This document shows positions 34,688 to 41,780 of a stretch of 64,000 nucleotides of DNA, piece after piece. This stretch comes from SHVO01 sp041906145 (GTDB lineage: Bacteria; Pseudomonadota; Alphaproteobacteria; Rhodospirillales; Rhodospirillaceae). Position 1 is the stretch's first letter. The number at the start of each line of letters is the position of its first letter. The notes under the pieces are model-generated. The model worked only from the letters and a program-made list of their open reading frames with translations, did not search any database and was not told the DNA's origin. The position numbers and the translations under genes were made by a program. The stretch is from the NCBI GenBank assembly GCA_041906145.1, contig JAYRJU010000004.1:62001-126000 (forward strand). The letters are read 5' to 3'.

Positions 34688-34730
34688 GGGGAAAATAGAA
34701 AACGGGGGTGCAGTGAAGGCCTGCACCCCC
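34688..34730 (-). terminator. Terminator between Gln-rich gene and hemerythrin gene
   Basis: On the minus strand GGGGGTGCAG-loop-CTGCACCCCC (34704-34730) then GTTTTCTATTTT. It starts 14 bases after the Gln-rich stop; partial read-through would set a ratio between the two proteins. Confidence 0.8.
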
Positions 34731-34743
34731 GCCTGAGATTCAG

Positions 34744-35064
34744 TTAGCGGTTTTGGCCGGTTCCGCGGACGTTATCTTCATCTTCGTCCGTGGAGCTGCC
34801 TTGCTGCTGCTGCCCCTTGCGGGCGCCCTGGTTCTCGGCGCCCTGGCTCTGTTGCGCATCCGAACGCTGCGAGCCCTGCTGGCTCTGCTGCGAACCCGTT
34901 TTTTGATTGCGGTCCGAGCCGCTCATCTGGTTCGCGTTGCCTTCGGAATCGCCCGACATGTCGCGCTGAGAGCCCTGCTGACCCTGTTGCTTCTGCTGAT
35001 CTTGGCTCTGGCTCTGCTGACGTTGATTTTGCTGATTCTGGTTCTGATCGTGGTTCTGCGTCAT
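34744..35064 (-). CDS. Gln/Ser-rich intrinsically disordered protein
   Basis: A 106-residue low-complexity protein, very rich in Gln, Ser, Asn, Gly and Asp (MTQNHDQNQNQQNQRQQ...), with no hydrophobic core, signal or membrane segment. GGGAGA lies before the ATG. A perfect EcfG promoter motif lies 66 bp upstream. Composition resembles the second disordered protein at 40-41 kb. Possible roles include desiccation or aggregation control; this is inference from composition and promoter only. Confidence 0.75.
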   Translation of the reverse strand: MTQNHDQNQNQQNQRQQSQSQDQQKQQGQQGSQRDMSGDSEGNANQMSGSDRNQKTGSQQSQQGSQRSDAQQSQGAENQGARKGQQQQGSSTDEDEDNVRGTGQNR

Positions 35065-35129
35065 TAGTGAAGTCTCCCGATTTTTGATTGCGAAATGACG
35101 GTGGTGAGGGAAGAACCCGTCGCTTAGGC

Positions 35130-35154
35130 AACGTTACGTGTAAGGCTTTGTTCC
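35130..35154 (-). promoter_or_regulatory. EcfG-type general stress promoter (GGAAC-N16-CGTT)
   Basis: On the minus strand GGAAC (35154-35150), 16 bases, CGTT (35133-35130), a perfect match to the alphaproteobacterial EcfG consensus. The expected start site near 35123 gives a leader of about 60 nt for the Gln-rich gene. Confidence 0.75.
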
Positions 35155-35231
35155 GAATGCGCGCCGCGCGCTACCGGCGCGTGCGTGAACTATAAATGAC
35201 CCGCGCACGCACAGCCGCTGAGTGTGATTTC

Positions 35232-35256
35232 GGAACTAAGGGGGCAGACGCTCGTT
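35232..35256 (+). promoter_or_regulatory. EcfG-type general stress promoter (GGAAC-N16-CGTT)
   Basis: GGAAC (35232-35236), 16 bases, CGTT (35253-35256). The expected start site near 35263 leads straight into the 19-cysteine protein gene (ATG 35284). It is back to back with the minus-strand EcfG promoter 78 bp away. Confidence 0.75.
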
Positions 35257-35283
35257 GTTTGATGACATGCCATGGAGCGAGCT

Positions 35284-35745
35284 ATGCAGACTCAACATGT
35301 CATTGGGTTTCATCCGAATGCCAGGGATGCTGATCTTCAAAGTTTGACCGCGTGTATTAATGAATGCGCCGCTTGTGCGCAGGCTTGTACGTCATGCGCG
35401 GACGCCTGTTTGTCCGAACAAGCCGTGGAACACCTGCGTCGGTGTGTGCGCCTTAATTTAGATTGCGCGGATGTCTGTCGCATGACGGAGGATATCTGTT
35501 CGCGGCGCACAGGCTCAAATGTTGAAATTCTCAAGGGCGGGCTCGCACTGTGTGCCGCGGCCTGTGAAGCATGCCGGGAGGAATGTTTGCGCCATGCGGA
35601 TGCGCATGAACATTGCCGGGCCTGCGCCGAAAGTTGCCGGACCTGCGCCGACGCTTGCCGCGATGCCTTGGATTCCAATGGCACCGGCGACGGGATCACT
35701 GGGACGGGGTTGCAGGCGGAGTTCCCCTGGATGCGCCATCACTAG
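35284..35745 (+). CDS. Csp3/DUF326-type copper-storage-like four-helix protein
   Basis: A 153-residue protein with 19 cysteines, mostly spaced as C-x2-C or C-x3-C along four predicted helices (CINECAACAQACTSCADAC; CVRLNLDCADVC; CAAACEACREEC; CRACAESCRTCADAC). This is the pattern of cytosolic copper storage protein Csp3 and DUF326. There is no signal peptide, fitting a cytosolic copper sink. ATG 35284 is chosen because GGAG lies 5 nt before it and the EcfG start site is near 35263; ATG 35272 would leave an 8-nt leader. Confidence 0.88.
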   Translation: MQTQHVIGFHPNARDADLQSLTACINECAACAQACTSCADACLSEQAVEHLRRCVRLNLDCADVCRMTEDICSRRTGSNVEILKGGLALCAAACEACREECLRHADAHEHCRACAESCRTCADACRDALDSNGTGDGITGTGLQAEFPWMRHH

Positions 35746-35760
35746 AAAGGAGAGAGGACG

Positions 35761-35952
35761 ATGAGAGACGTCGAAAGCTTGGCGCATTTGGCATATGGTG
35801 AAATCATCAAGCGCTTTCATCTCGGAACCGTCCACGTCTTCAATTCATGGGATCAACTTGGCGACGATGAGCGGGCGCGATGGATCGCCGTTTTTACCGA
35901 GGTGCATAAAACTCTGAAATCGGACATGGATAGTACGGCTCCGCCGACCTAA
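35761..35952 (+). CDS. Small hypothetical protein in the copper-storage operon
   Basis: A 63-residue protein (MRDVESLAHLAYGEIIKRF...) without cysteines, signal or membrane segment. AAAGGAGAGAGGA precedes the ATG, and it is 15 bp after the Csp3-like gene, so they share the EcfG promoter. A strong terminator at 36028-36064 ends the unit. I do not recognise the family. Confidence 0.75.
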   Translation: MRDVESLAHLAYGEIIKRFHLGTVHVFNSWDQLGDDERARWIAVFTEVHKTLKSDMDSTAPPT

Positions 35953-36027
35953 ACGCGCCGACGTCGATTCCATTGAACGTAAATCTTCGGTGACCGCCCG
36001 GCGGCGCTGAAGGTGGGTGAGGGAGAA

Positions 36028-36064
36028 GCCGCCCGGAACTCAGGTTCCGGGCGGCCACCGTTTT
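36028..36064 (+). terminator. Strong terminator of the copper-storage operon
   Basis: A perfect 12-bp stem GCCGCCCGGAAC / GTTCCGGGCGGC with a TCAG loop, then CACCGTTTT. Confidence 0.85.
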
Positions 36065-36115
36065 AGACCTTTTCTGATTGTTGCCCTCCGTTGGCCGGGT
36101 CGCTACTTTGCCGCC

Positions 36116-37321
36116 ATGGGGGACATTGCCGAACTACAAGGTTTTCTGAAGCCGGCCGCATGCGATCCATCGCAGACGCGGGGACGTCTTCATCCGGAAG
36201 AGGAATCCGCGACCCGCACCGCTTTTCAGCGTGACCGGGACCGCATCATCCACTGCGGCGCGTTTCGCCGGCTGAAGTACAAGACGCAGGTCTTTGTTTA
36301 CAGCGAAGGCGAGAATTACCGCACGCGGTTGACGCATAGCCTGGAGGTTGCGCAAATCGCGCGATCTTTGTGCCGATTCATGGGGCTGAACGAGGATTTG
36401 GGCGAGGCGCTGGCGCTGGCGCACGACCTTGGCCATACCTGCTTCGGACACGCGGGCGAGGACGCCCTGCAAGAGTGTATGGTGGGCTACAACGGGTTCG
36501 ACCATAACGCTCAGTCCTTGCGCATCGTGACCAAGCTCGAGCACCGCTATGCGTCTTTCGATGGCCTAAATCTCACGTGGGAAGCCCTCGAAGGTCTCGT
36601 GAAACACAATGGGCCGGTCATTGGTGCGGCGGCGGAGGCTAAGCGGAAAGGCGAGCCTATTCCGCTTGCCATTACGGAATACAACACCGGGCATGACCTG
36701 GAGCTCGCGACATGGCCGGGCGCAGAGGCGCAAGTCGCCGCGTTCGCGGACGGTATTGCTTACAACGCGCATGATTTCGACGACGGGCTGAAGGCAGGTC
36801 TGTTCCCGCTCGAGGATGTGCTGGCGCTCCCGCTGGTCGGACCCATTTTCAAAGCCGTAATGGATCGGCATCCAGGCGTCGAGCGTACGCGCCTCATTCA
36901 TGAATCCTTGCGCCGCCTGATTGCCTCCATGGTGAACGACGTGATCGCAGAAACGCACCGCCGATGGCTGGCCGCCAAACCCGGAACGGCCGCGGGCGTG
37001 CGTGCGATGGGTAAACCTTTGGTGGGGTTCTCGGACGCGGTCACCCAAGCCGAAGCTGCCATCCGCGCTTTTTTATTCTCGCGCATGTACCGGCATACAC
37101 GCGTCAACCGCATGACCAGCAAGGCGCGCAGGGTGGTGAAGGATCTGTTCTCCTTGCTCCTCGCCGAACCGCTCCTTCTGCCTGACGACTGGCGGGACGG
37201 CACCGAAGTTCCCAACACGACCCGCACGGCGCGCCGCGTCGCCGACTATATCGCCGGGATGACGGACCGTTTCGCCCTCGACGAGCACTCGCGGCTATTT
37301 GATCCGGCCGTAAAGCCCTAG
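36116..37321 (+). CDS. dgt: dGTPase-family deoxynucleotide triphosphohydrolase
   Basis: A 401-residue HD-domain enzyme that splits dNTPs to nucleosides and triphosphate. Seen: RTAFQRDRDRIIHCGAFRRLKYKTQVF, TRLTHSLEVAQIARSL (first metal His), AHDLGHTCFGHAGEDAL (HD), and NHNAQSL-like FDHNAQSLRI. Start ATG 36116 (MGDIAELQGF); the longer frame to 36017 would start inside the preceding terminator. In relatives dgt is flanked by erpA and argS; here both neighbours are displaced. Confidence 0.92.
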   Translation: MGDIAELQGFLKPAACDPSQTRGRLHPEEESATRTAFQRDRDRIIHCGAFRRLKYKTQVFVYSEGENYRTRLTHSLEVAQIARSLCRFMGLNEDLGEALALAHDLGHTCFGHAGEDALQECMVGYNGFDHNAQSLRIVTKLEHRYASFDGLNLTWEALEGLVKHNGPVIGAAAEAKRKGEPIPLAITEYNTGHDLELATWPGAEAQVAAFADGIAYNAHDFDDGLKAGLFPLEDVLALPLVGPIFKAVMDRHPGVERTRLIHESLRRLIASMVNDVIAETHRRWLAAKPGTAAGVRAMGKPLVGFSDAVTQAEAAIRAFLFSRMYRHTRVNRMTSKARRVVKDLFSLLLAEPLLLPDDWRDGTEVPNTTRTARRVADYIAGMTDRFALDEHSRLFDPAVKP

Positions 37322-37328
37322 GACGGTT

Positions 37329-37763
37329 TTAGAGATCGGCGGTGCAGTATTTGCACTTGGTCGCGGCAAGCGGAATCGCCGAGAGGCAGCGCGGGCAGTT
37401 CTTTTCCGTCGCGGCGGCCGGTTCTTCCTTAAAGCGGTCTTTCAGCCGGTTGACTTGACGCACCAGCATGAACACCGCGAAAGCGATGATGGTGAATTCG
37501 ATGATCGTATTCACGAAGGTCCCGTAGGCGATCACCGGTGCGCCGGCATCCCTTGCCGCCGTCAGGCTAGGATAGCTGGCGCCTGAAAGATCCACGAAGA
37601 GGTCCGAGAAATCCACGCGTCCAAGCAGCAGGCCGATAGGCGGCATGATGACGTCGTTCACCAGCGAGGCGGTGATCTTGCCGAAGGCGGCGCCAATGAT
37701 CACACCGACCGCAAGGTCGATGACGTTGCCGCGCAACGCAAACGTACGGAATTCTTTCAACAT
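37329..37763 (-). CDS. mscL: Large-conductance mechanosensitive channel MscL with C-terminal zinc-ribbon-like motif
   Basis: A 144-residue MscL: FRTFALRGNVIDLAVGVIIGAAFGKI (pore helix TM1), LVNDVIMPPIGLLLG, and TM2 YGTFVNTIIEFTIIAFAVFMLVR. It opens under membrane tension to release solutes in hypo-osmotic shock. The C-terminus adds CPRCLSAIPLAATKCKYC (C123, C126, C137, C140), two CxxC knuckles like a zinc ribbon, found in some alphaproteobacterial and cyanobacterial MscL proteins. Convergent with dgt. Confidence 0.95.
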   Translation of the reverse strand: MLKEFRTFALRGNVIDLAVGVIIGAAFGKITASLVNDVIMPPIGLLLGRVDFSDLFVDLSGASYPSLTAARDAGAPVIAYGTFVNTIIEFTIIAFAVFMLVRQVNRLKDRFKEEPAAATEKNCPRCLSAIPLAATKCKYCTADL

Positions 37764-37805
37764 GTGCGGGTCCCCTTACACGATACCAAGCGCATCATAC
37801 GATAA

Positions 37806-37832
37806 GGCCCGCGGTGGGGGGAACCGCGGGCC
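37806..37832 (-). terminator. Terminator downstream of the tandem secreted-protein genes
   Basis: GGCCCGCGGT / ACCGCGGGCC stem with a 7-nt loop. On the minus strand TTATCG follows, so it probably ends the operon that stops at 38041, before the mscL promoter. Confidence 0.6.
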
Positions 37833-37975
37833 TTTGAAAGATGTTCTGCGCCCTGGGGATATCGTGGGGGGAGGGGGCTTCGGGCGCGGGAACACAAGAT
37901 AAACGCCCGGCCCCGTCCAGGGTTCCGGCAAGCCCGGGAAAAAACCGGGACTCGCGCACGGAAAATTTGTGCCTT

Positions 37976-37995
37976 CGTCCGGAACATTCCGGACG
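37976..37995. promoter_or_regulatory. Perfect 9-bp inverted repeat, possible operator
   Basis: CGTCCGGAA (37976-37984), CA, TTCCGGACG (37987-37995), about 210 bp upstream of mscL and 45 bp past the stop of the gene at 38041. Spacer is only 2 nt, which favours a protein-binding site over an RNA hairpin. Confidence 0.4.
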
Positions 37996-38040
37996 CGGCG
38001 GGCCGTGGATAATTGGAAGGAGGCTTACTTTTCCGGCCGT

Positions 38041-38604
38041 CTATTTTTTAGGCGGCGGCGCCGATACCAGCATCCAGCGGCCGCCCGCGCGCGAGCAGGA
38101 CGTCTTCGGCGCAAGACCACACACGATTCCGGACGGCAGCACATCACTGCGGGCGCGATCGAGGCCCCACTGGTCATTTTCCCCCGACATAACGATCTCG
38201 TCCGCTTTCGTCTTGAGGCGCACGTGACCGTCAAGGCCGCCGGTTTCGGTGACGCGCACTTGCAGATCCCACTCGCAACAATGTTCGGAATCCTGTACCG
38301 CGAGATTTACGCTGACCGTGACTTCCATGGTCGGGTTTTCGGGATTGCGCTTGAGTTCATCGAGAACGGTGAACTTGCCTTCGAAGAAGAAACGCTCAAC
38401 GGCGACGGCCGGCGCGGGCTTGTCGTTCTGCCAGGCGGCCTGACCGGCGAAATACGCTTCGTCGCTGATCTCAAGCACGCCGCGGCAACATCCCGCGCGG
38501 TCGTCCGGGACCCAAGCGTAAACCGCCTTAGCGTGAGCATCGCCGGCGTGCCCCAATATTACGCTACAAAGAAGGCTCAGCAGGAAAAGAGATATGCGGG
38601 TCAT
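38041..38604 (-). CDS. Cysteine-rich secreted protein, paralogue 2
   Basis: A 187-residue protein with a signal peptide (SLFLLSLLCSVILGHAGDAHA) then VYAWVPDDRAGCCRGVLEISDEAYFAGQ, CCEWDLQVRVTETGG, MSGENDQWGLDRARSD, VCGL...TSC and GGRWMLVS. All these positions recur in the gene 27 bp upstream, so the two are tandem duplicates in one operon. Two vicinal CC pairs and a C-terminal C..C pair suggest disulfides or metal binding. I recognise no named family. Confidence 0.75.
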   Translation of the reverse strand: MTRISLFLLSLLCSVILGHAGDAHAKAVYAWVPDDRAGCCRGVLEISDEAYFAGQAAWQNDKPAPAVAVERFFFEGKFTVLDELKRNPENPTMEVTVSVNLAVQDSEHCCEWDLQVRVTETGGLDGHVRLKTKADEIVMSGENDQWGLDRARSDVLPSGIVCGLAPKTSCSRAGGRWMLVSAPPPKK

Positions 38605-38631
38605 GAGGCTAGAATGGAGCGTCTCGCCCGT

Positions 38632-39243
38632 CTATCTCAAGGGGAAACTTGTATCCGCGAGCCCACTCGCGGGAGCGTGAGCCTTGGTTTTCTGAAGGAC
38701 GGCTGGTCCGGAGATCATTACCCAACGTCCGCCGCTGTTGAGGCAGGCGGTTTCCGCGCCGATCCCGCAGATTGTTCCTGAGGCGATCGCATCGCTACCC
38801 GCGCGCTCGATCGTCCAACCAGCTGCCGTCCCAGAAAGGATCACATCATCGTTCTGGGTAGTCACGCGCAGACGGCCAGTGAGCTCCGTCCCCGTGACAT
38901 TTAAGGCAAAGTCCCAGGCGCAGCAGCGCGCTGTTTCGGGCGTGGCGGCGAAGCTCACGACAAGATCGATATCGCTGCCGCCGGCGGTGGAGGCAGGGTG
39001 CATCGCGCCAACCTTGAACCGTCCTTCGAAATGGAAGCGCTCCACGGGGTTGCTGTTCGGTCGTTGAGTGGGTGTCCAAACGGCGCCGCCGGACGAGTAG
39101 GCGGCGTCACTCAGCTCGAGGACCCCGCGGCAGCACCCGTTGGGATCGTCCGGAACCCAGGCGTAAACCACCGACGCATTCGCTGTGCGATGGAGCAGGA
39201 GCGTGGCGGCAAGTATCAGGAAGATGAAACGCGCGTGGCGCAT
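38632..39243 (-). CDS. Cysteine-rich secreted protein, paralogue 1
   Basis: A 203-residue protein with a signal peptide (FIFLILAATLLLHRTANA) and the same core as its downstream neighbour: VYAWVPDDPNGCCRGVLELSDAAYSSGG, VERFHFEGRFKV, CCAWDFALNVTGTEL, ILSGTAAGWTIERAGSDA, ICGIGAETAC and GGRWVMISGP. The C-terminus has 20 extra residues. Divergent from the Fe-permease-like gene across about 105 bp. Function unknown; periplasmic location expected. Confidence 0.75.
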   Translation of the reverse strand: MRHARFIFLILAATLLLHRTANASVVYAWVPDDPNGCCRGVLELSDAAYSSGGAVWTPTQRPNSNPVERFHFEGRFKVGAMHPASTAGGSDIDLVVSFAATPETARCCAWDFALNVTGTELTGRLRVTTQNDDVILSGTAAGWTIERAGSDAIASGTICGIGAETACLNSGGRWVMISGPAVLQKTKAHAPASGLADTSFPLR

Positions 39244-39291
39244 GGCACCACAACGGCGAGCGCCCTTGTTCGTCTCGGCCCTTTGTCACGC

Positions 39292-39316
39292 GAAACCTTG
39301 CCCTCTCTCATCCGTT
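39292..39316 (+). promoter_or_regulatory. EcfG-like promoter candidate (GAAAC-N16-CGTT)
   Basis: GAAAC (39292-39296), 16 bases, CGTT (39313-39316): one mismatch to consensus. An expected start near 39323 would give a leader of about 27 nt for the gene starting at GTG 39350. Confidence 0.5.
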
Positions 39317-39349
39317 TGGGGAGTCTGTGTTTTGTTCTTGAGGTCATCC

Positions 39350-39790
39350 GTGGCTGAACGATCCGACCCACATCATCCGCGCACAATGAGCAATCTGTTC
39401 TCGCGTGTCGCGTGCAAGGCTAGTTACTACTCCTCGCGGCCTATCGCTTTCATTACATCCTGCACAATCGTTCTGATCTGGATTGTTTCAGGTCCGATGT
39501 TCGAGTGGGGGACGACCTGGCAACTCCTGATCAATACTGGCACCACGATCGTCACGTTTTTGATGATCTTCCTGCTGCAGCATGCGCAGGCTCACGACAC
39601 CACCGCGATGCATCTCAAGCTGGACGAAATCATTCGCGCCGTAAAAGAGGCGAGCAACGATGCCATCGAGTTCGAGAAGATGGATGAAGACGAACTGCTC
39701 GCGCGTCAGCGTTATTACCACGATTTGGCTGAACAAGCGCGTAACGCCCTACAGGAGGCGCCCCCGCGGCAGCGCCAGACGAGAGGCTGA
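39350..39790 (+). CDS. Low-affinity iron permease-family membrane protein
   Basis: A 146-residue protein (GTG start) with two membrane helices (IAFITSCTIVLIWIVSGPMF and LLINTGTTIVTFLMIFLLQ) then LQHAQAHDTTAMHLKLDEIIRAVKEASNDAIEFEKMDEDEL, the signature of PF04120. The family name comes from yeast Fet4; the short bacterial forms are often stress-induced and their transport role is unproven. GTG 39350 is preferred because GAGG lies 7-10 nt before it; ATG 39386 has no such site. Confidence 0.83.
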   Translation: MAERSDPHHPRTMSNLFSRVACKASYYSSRPIAFITSCTIVLIWIVSGPMFEWGTTWQLLINTGTTIVTFLMIFLLQHAQAHDTTAMHLKLDEIIRAVKEASNDAIEFEKMDEDELLARQRYYHDLAEQARNALQEAPPRQRQTRG

Positions 39791-39889
39791 AGCAGGCGAG
39801 ATTGCACTGCCGTAATGCACGAGCGGCGTGCCTAAATTATCGCGTGGCAAACTCGTGACGGATCGCGGCGAAAAAATGATCTTGCGCGG

Positions 39890-39914
39890 CGAACAGTTCC
39901 GCGAGCGCATCGTT
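39890..39914 (+). promoter_or_regulatory. EcfG-like promoter candidate (CGAAC-N16-CGTT)
   Basis: CGAAC (39890-39894), 16 bases, CGTT (39911-39914): one mismatch in the first -35 base. It lies 72 bp before the start of the Arg/Gln-rich disordered protein gene. Confidence 0.5.
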
Positions 39915-39985
39915 GCGCTTTAGGGACCGGCGCCGATCCTGTCGGTCTCTCTGAAATAATTCGAAATCACATCCAGGAGGAGATG

Positions 39986-41047
39986 ATGGCAAAAAGCCGA
40001 AAGGCCGGCGCGCGCTCCTGTACCTCGACGCGTGGTGCGAAAGGCAAGACCGCAAGTTCTGCGGCTTCGCGCGGTCGAAGCCCGGCCGGCCGCGGGCAGA
40101 AGCAGCAGTCTCAATCGAGCAGCGAGGCCGAAACGATGAAACCTAAGGGCCGAGGGAAAATGCAGACCGGCGGCCGCAAGCAGGCATCCACGCAAACGCA
40201 GTCACGCAATGAGGGAACAAGCAGCATGAACAGAAACCGCAACCAGCAGAGCCAGGGCTCGGGCCGCGATCATAATCGCCAGCAGAGCCAGCAGAATTGG
40301 AATGACGACGACCACAACATGTCACGCGGCCGCGGGCGGCAGCAGTCGAGGGCCTACGGCGAGAACGAATATGGCCGTGGACGCGATCAGATGAGTCAGC
40401 AAGGCCGTTTCGATCGGGACGATCAGGACCAGTACAATCGCAGCGGCAGCCGCCGCGGTCAGCAGTACGTGGGCATGGAAGACGAGCAGGATAACGGCTA
40501 CGGCCAGCAAAGCCAGGGTTCCGGCCGTAATCAGAACCGTCAACAGAGCCAGCAGAACTGGAATGAACACGACCATAATATGTCGCGCGGCCGCTCTGAA
40601 GGTGGCTACAGCCCACAAAGCCAAGGCGGCCGCAACCATGGCAGCCGCGGCGCCTATGAGTCCTACGATGACGACGAAGAACATTTTGGCGGCCGTCAGC
40701 AACGCCAGGGCCGTTGGCAGGAAGAGGAAAGCATGTCCCAGGGTAACCGTGGCATGGGTTCTCAATACCGCTCACAAGGTTTCGGCGGCGGATCGCAATA
40801 CGGAACCGAAGACGAAGACCTCTATGACAACAATCATCGCTATGGACGTGACCGCGACTTCGACGATCAGAGTACGGGTGGGAACTATGGCCAGCAGAGC
40901 ATGTCCAACCGCTATGAAAGCGATGAGGACTACGGCGGTAGCTCGCGAGGGCGTGGCCAAAGCCGTTCCCGTCAGATGAGCCAACATAGCGACGACGATA
41001 ATTATGGCCGCAATCAATCGGGCGGTAATTTCCGGCGCAATCGCTAG
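39986..41047 (+). CDS. Arg/Gly/Gln/Ser-rich intrinsically disordered protein with internal repeat
   Basis: A 353-residue low-complexity protein without hydrophobic segments. Residues 1-50 are Lys/Arg/Ser-rich; the rest mixes Q, S, R, G, N, D and Y with many RG/GR, YG and SR pairs, as in RGG-type RNA-binding or condensate-forming proteins. A 30-residue unit (QQSQGSGR..., QNWN, DHNMSRGR) occurs twice. AGGAGG lies 5 nt before ATG 39986 (a further ATG is 3 nt upstream). No family is recognised. Followed by a strong terminator. The composition is close to that of the EcfG-driven Gln-rich protein at 34.7 kb. Confidence 0.78.
   Translation: MAKSRKAGARSCTSTRGAKGKTASSAASRGRSPAGRGQKQQSQSSSEAETMKPKGRGKMQTGGRKQASTQTQSRNEGTSSMNRNRNQQSQGSGRDHNRQQSQQNWNDDDHNMSRGRGRQQSRAYGENEYGRGRDQMSQQGRFDRDDQDQYNRSGSRRGQQYVGMEDEQDNGYGQQSQGSGRNQNRQQSQQNWNEHDHNMSRGRSEGGYSPQSQGGRNHGSRGAYESYDDDEEHFGGRQQRQGRWQEEESMSQGNRGMGSQYRSQGFGGGSQYGTEDEDLYDNNHRYGRDRDFDDQSTGGNYGQQSMSNRYESDEDYGGSSRGRGQSRSRQMSQHSDDDNYGRNQSGGNFRRNR
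40244..40333 (+). repeat. 90-bp coding repeat, copy 1
   Basis: Thirty codons (QQSQGSGRDHNRQQSQ... to NMSRGR). Copy 2 at 40505-40594 encodes the same unit with 4 amino-acid changes of 30; synonymous differences show the duplication is not recent. Confidence 0.85.
40505..40594 (+). repeat. 90-bp coding repeat, copy 2
   Basis: Thirty codons (QQSQGSGRNQNRQQSQ... to NMSRGR), 261 bp (87 codons) after copy 1, in the same frame. Confidence 0.85.
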
Positions 41048-41065
41048 GCGCTAAACGAAATGAGA

Positions 41066-41095
41066 GAGGGCGGTCCGCGAGGGCCGCCCCTTTTT
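41066..41095 (+). terminator. Terminator after the Arg/Gln-rich gene
   Basis: AGGGCGGTCC / GGGCCGCCC stem, GCGA-type loop, then CTTTTT. It overlaps the end of the convergent response-regulator gene. Confidence 0.82.
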
Positions 41096-41456
41096 ACGCC
41101 GGTGCGCCGTTCCCGCGCAGCTGCTCTAGAATTTTCAGAACGTCTTTCTTGAGGTAGGGCTTCGGCAGAGCGGGGCGGTTGAAGTGCGCTGGCGGGACCA
41201 CCGCTTTGGTGTGACCGCTGAGCAGGGCAAAAGGCACACCCTTGCGCGCCAGTTCGTCGGCGACCGGGAAGACCTGCTCATGGCCGAGGTTGATGTCGAG
41301 GAATGCGCAGTCGAGGTCTTGCTTGCCAATCTGTTCAAGCGCGGATTTAACGGAAGCTACCGTCGCCACGACATCGCAACCCTCGTCCTGGAGCATCATC
41401 TCCAAATCCATGGCGATGATGGCTTCGTCTTCGACGATTAGGACGCGGCAGGCCAT
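41094..41456 (-). CDS. Single-domain response regulator (receiver only)
   Basis: A 120-residue CheY-like receiver: acidic pocket VEDEAIIAMDLE, phospho-acceptor Asp in LDCAFLDINLG, switch residue in FALLSGH and conserved Lys in LPKPYLKKDVL. PFALLSGH...HFNRPALPKPY resembles the PFxFATGY...RPVLxKPF pattern of the alphaproteobacterial FATGUY regulators, partners of HWE/HisKA_2 kinases in stress signalling. No output domain and no adjacent kinase; a HisKA_2 kinase is at 13.6 kb. It lies between the disordered-protein gene and the probable stress sRNA. Confidence 0.88.
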   Translation of the reverse strand: MACRVLIVEDEAIIAMDLEMMLQDEGCDVVATVASVKSALEQIGKQDLDCAFLDINLGHEQVFPVADELARKGVPFALLSGHTKAVVPPAHFNRPALPKPYLKKDVLKILEQLRGNGAPA

Positions 41457-41749
41457 TCCTCACCTTCAATAATTCCAACAAAGACTTGGCGGGAATCTCT
41501 CGAATTCCCGGGCGCGCTGCAAGCGAAGCTTTCACCCGGAGGCTGTGGAAACCCTAGGGATCAATGACCCTGAATAGAAAGTGTTGCGCCGGGCTGCCGC
41601 AAGGCTGGTAATTTCGGGGAAAAAGGTACCGGAATTAGCAACGTCGAACTGTTTCCCACGTCTCGTGGAACCATAACCCATTAAAAAGATTTGTATTTAT
41701 GATTGTCCACCGACGGCACGGTCGATCCAAAACTTTTTTGGCCGGCCTT

Positions 41750-41774
41750 GGAACTTCCGTTTGGCACCCACGTT
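41750..41774 (+). promoter_or_regulatory. EcfG-type promoter of a small RNA (GGAAC-N16-CGTT)
   Basis: GGAAC (41750-41754), 16 bases, CGTT (41771-41774), a perfect match. No open reading frame with a ribosome binding site follows; instead a short structured RNA ending in a terminator does. Confidence 0.75.
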
Positions 41775-41780
41775 ATGTCT

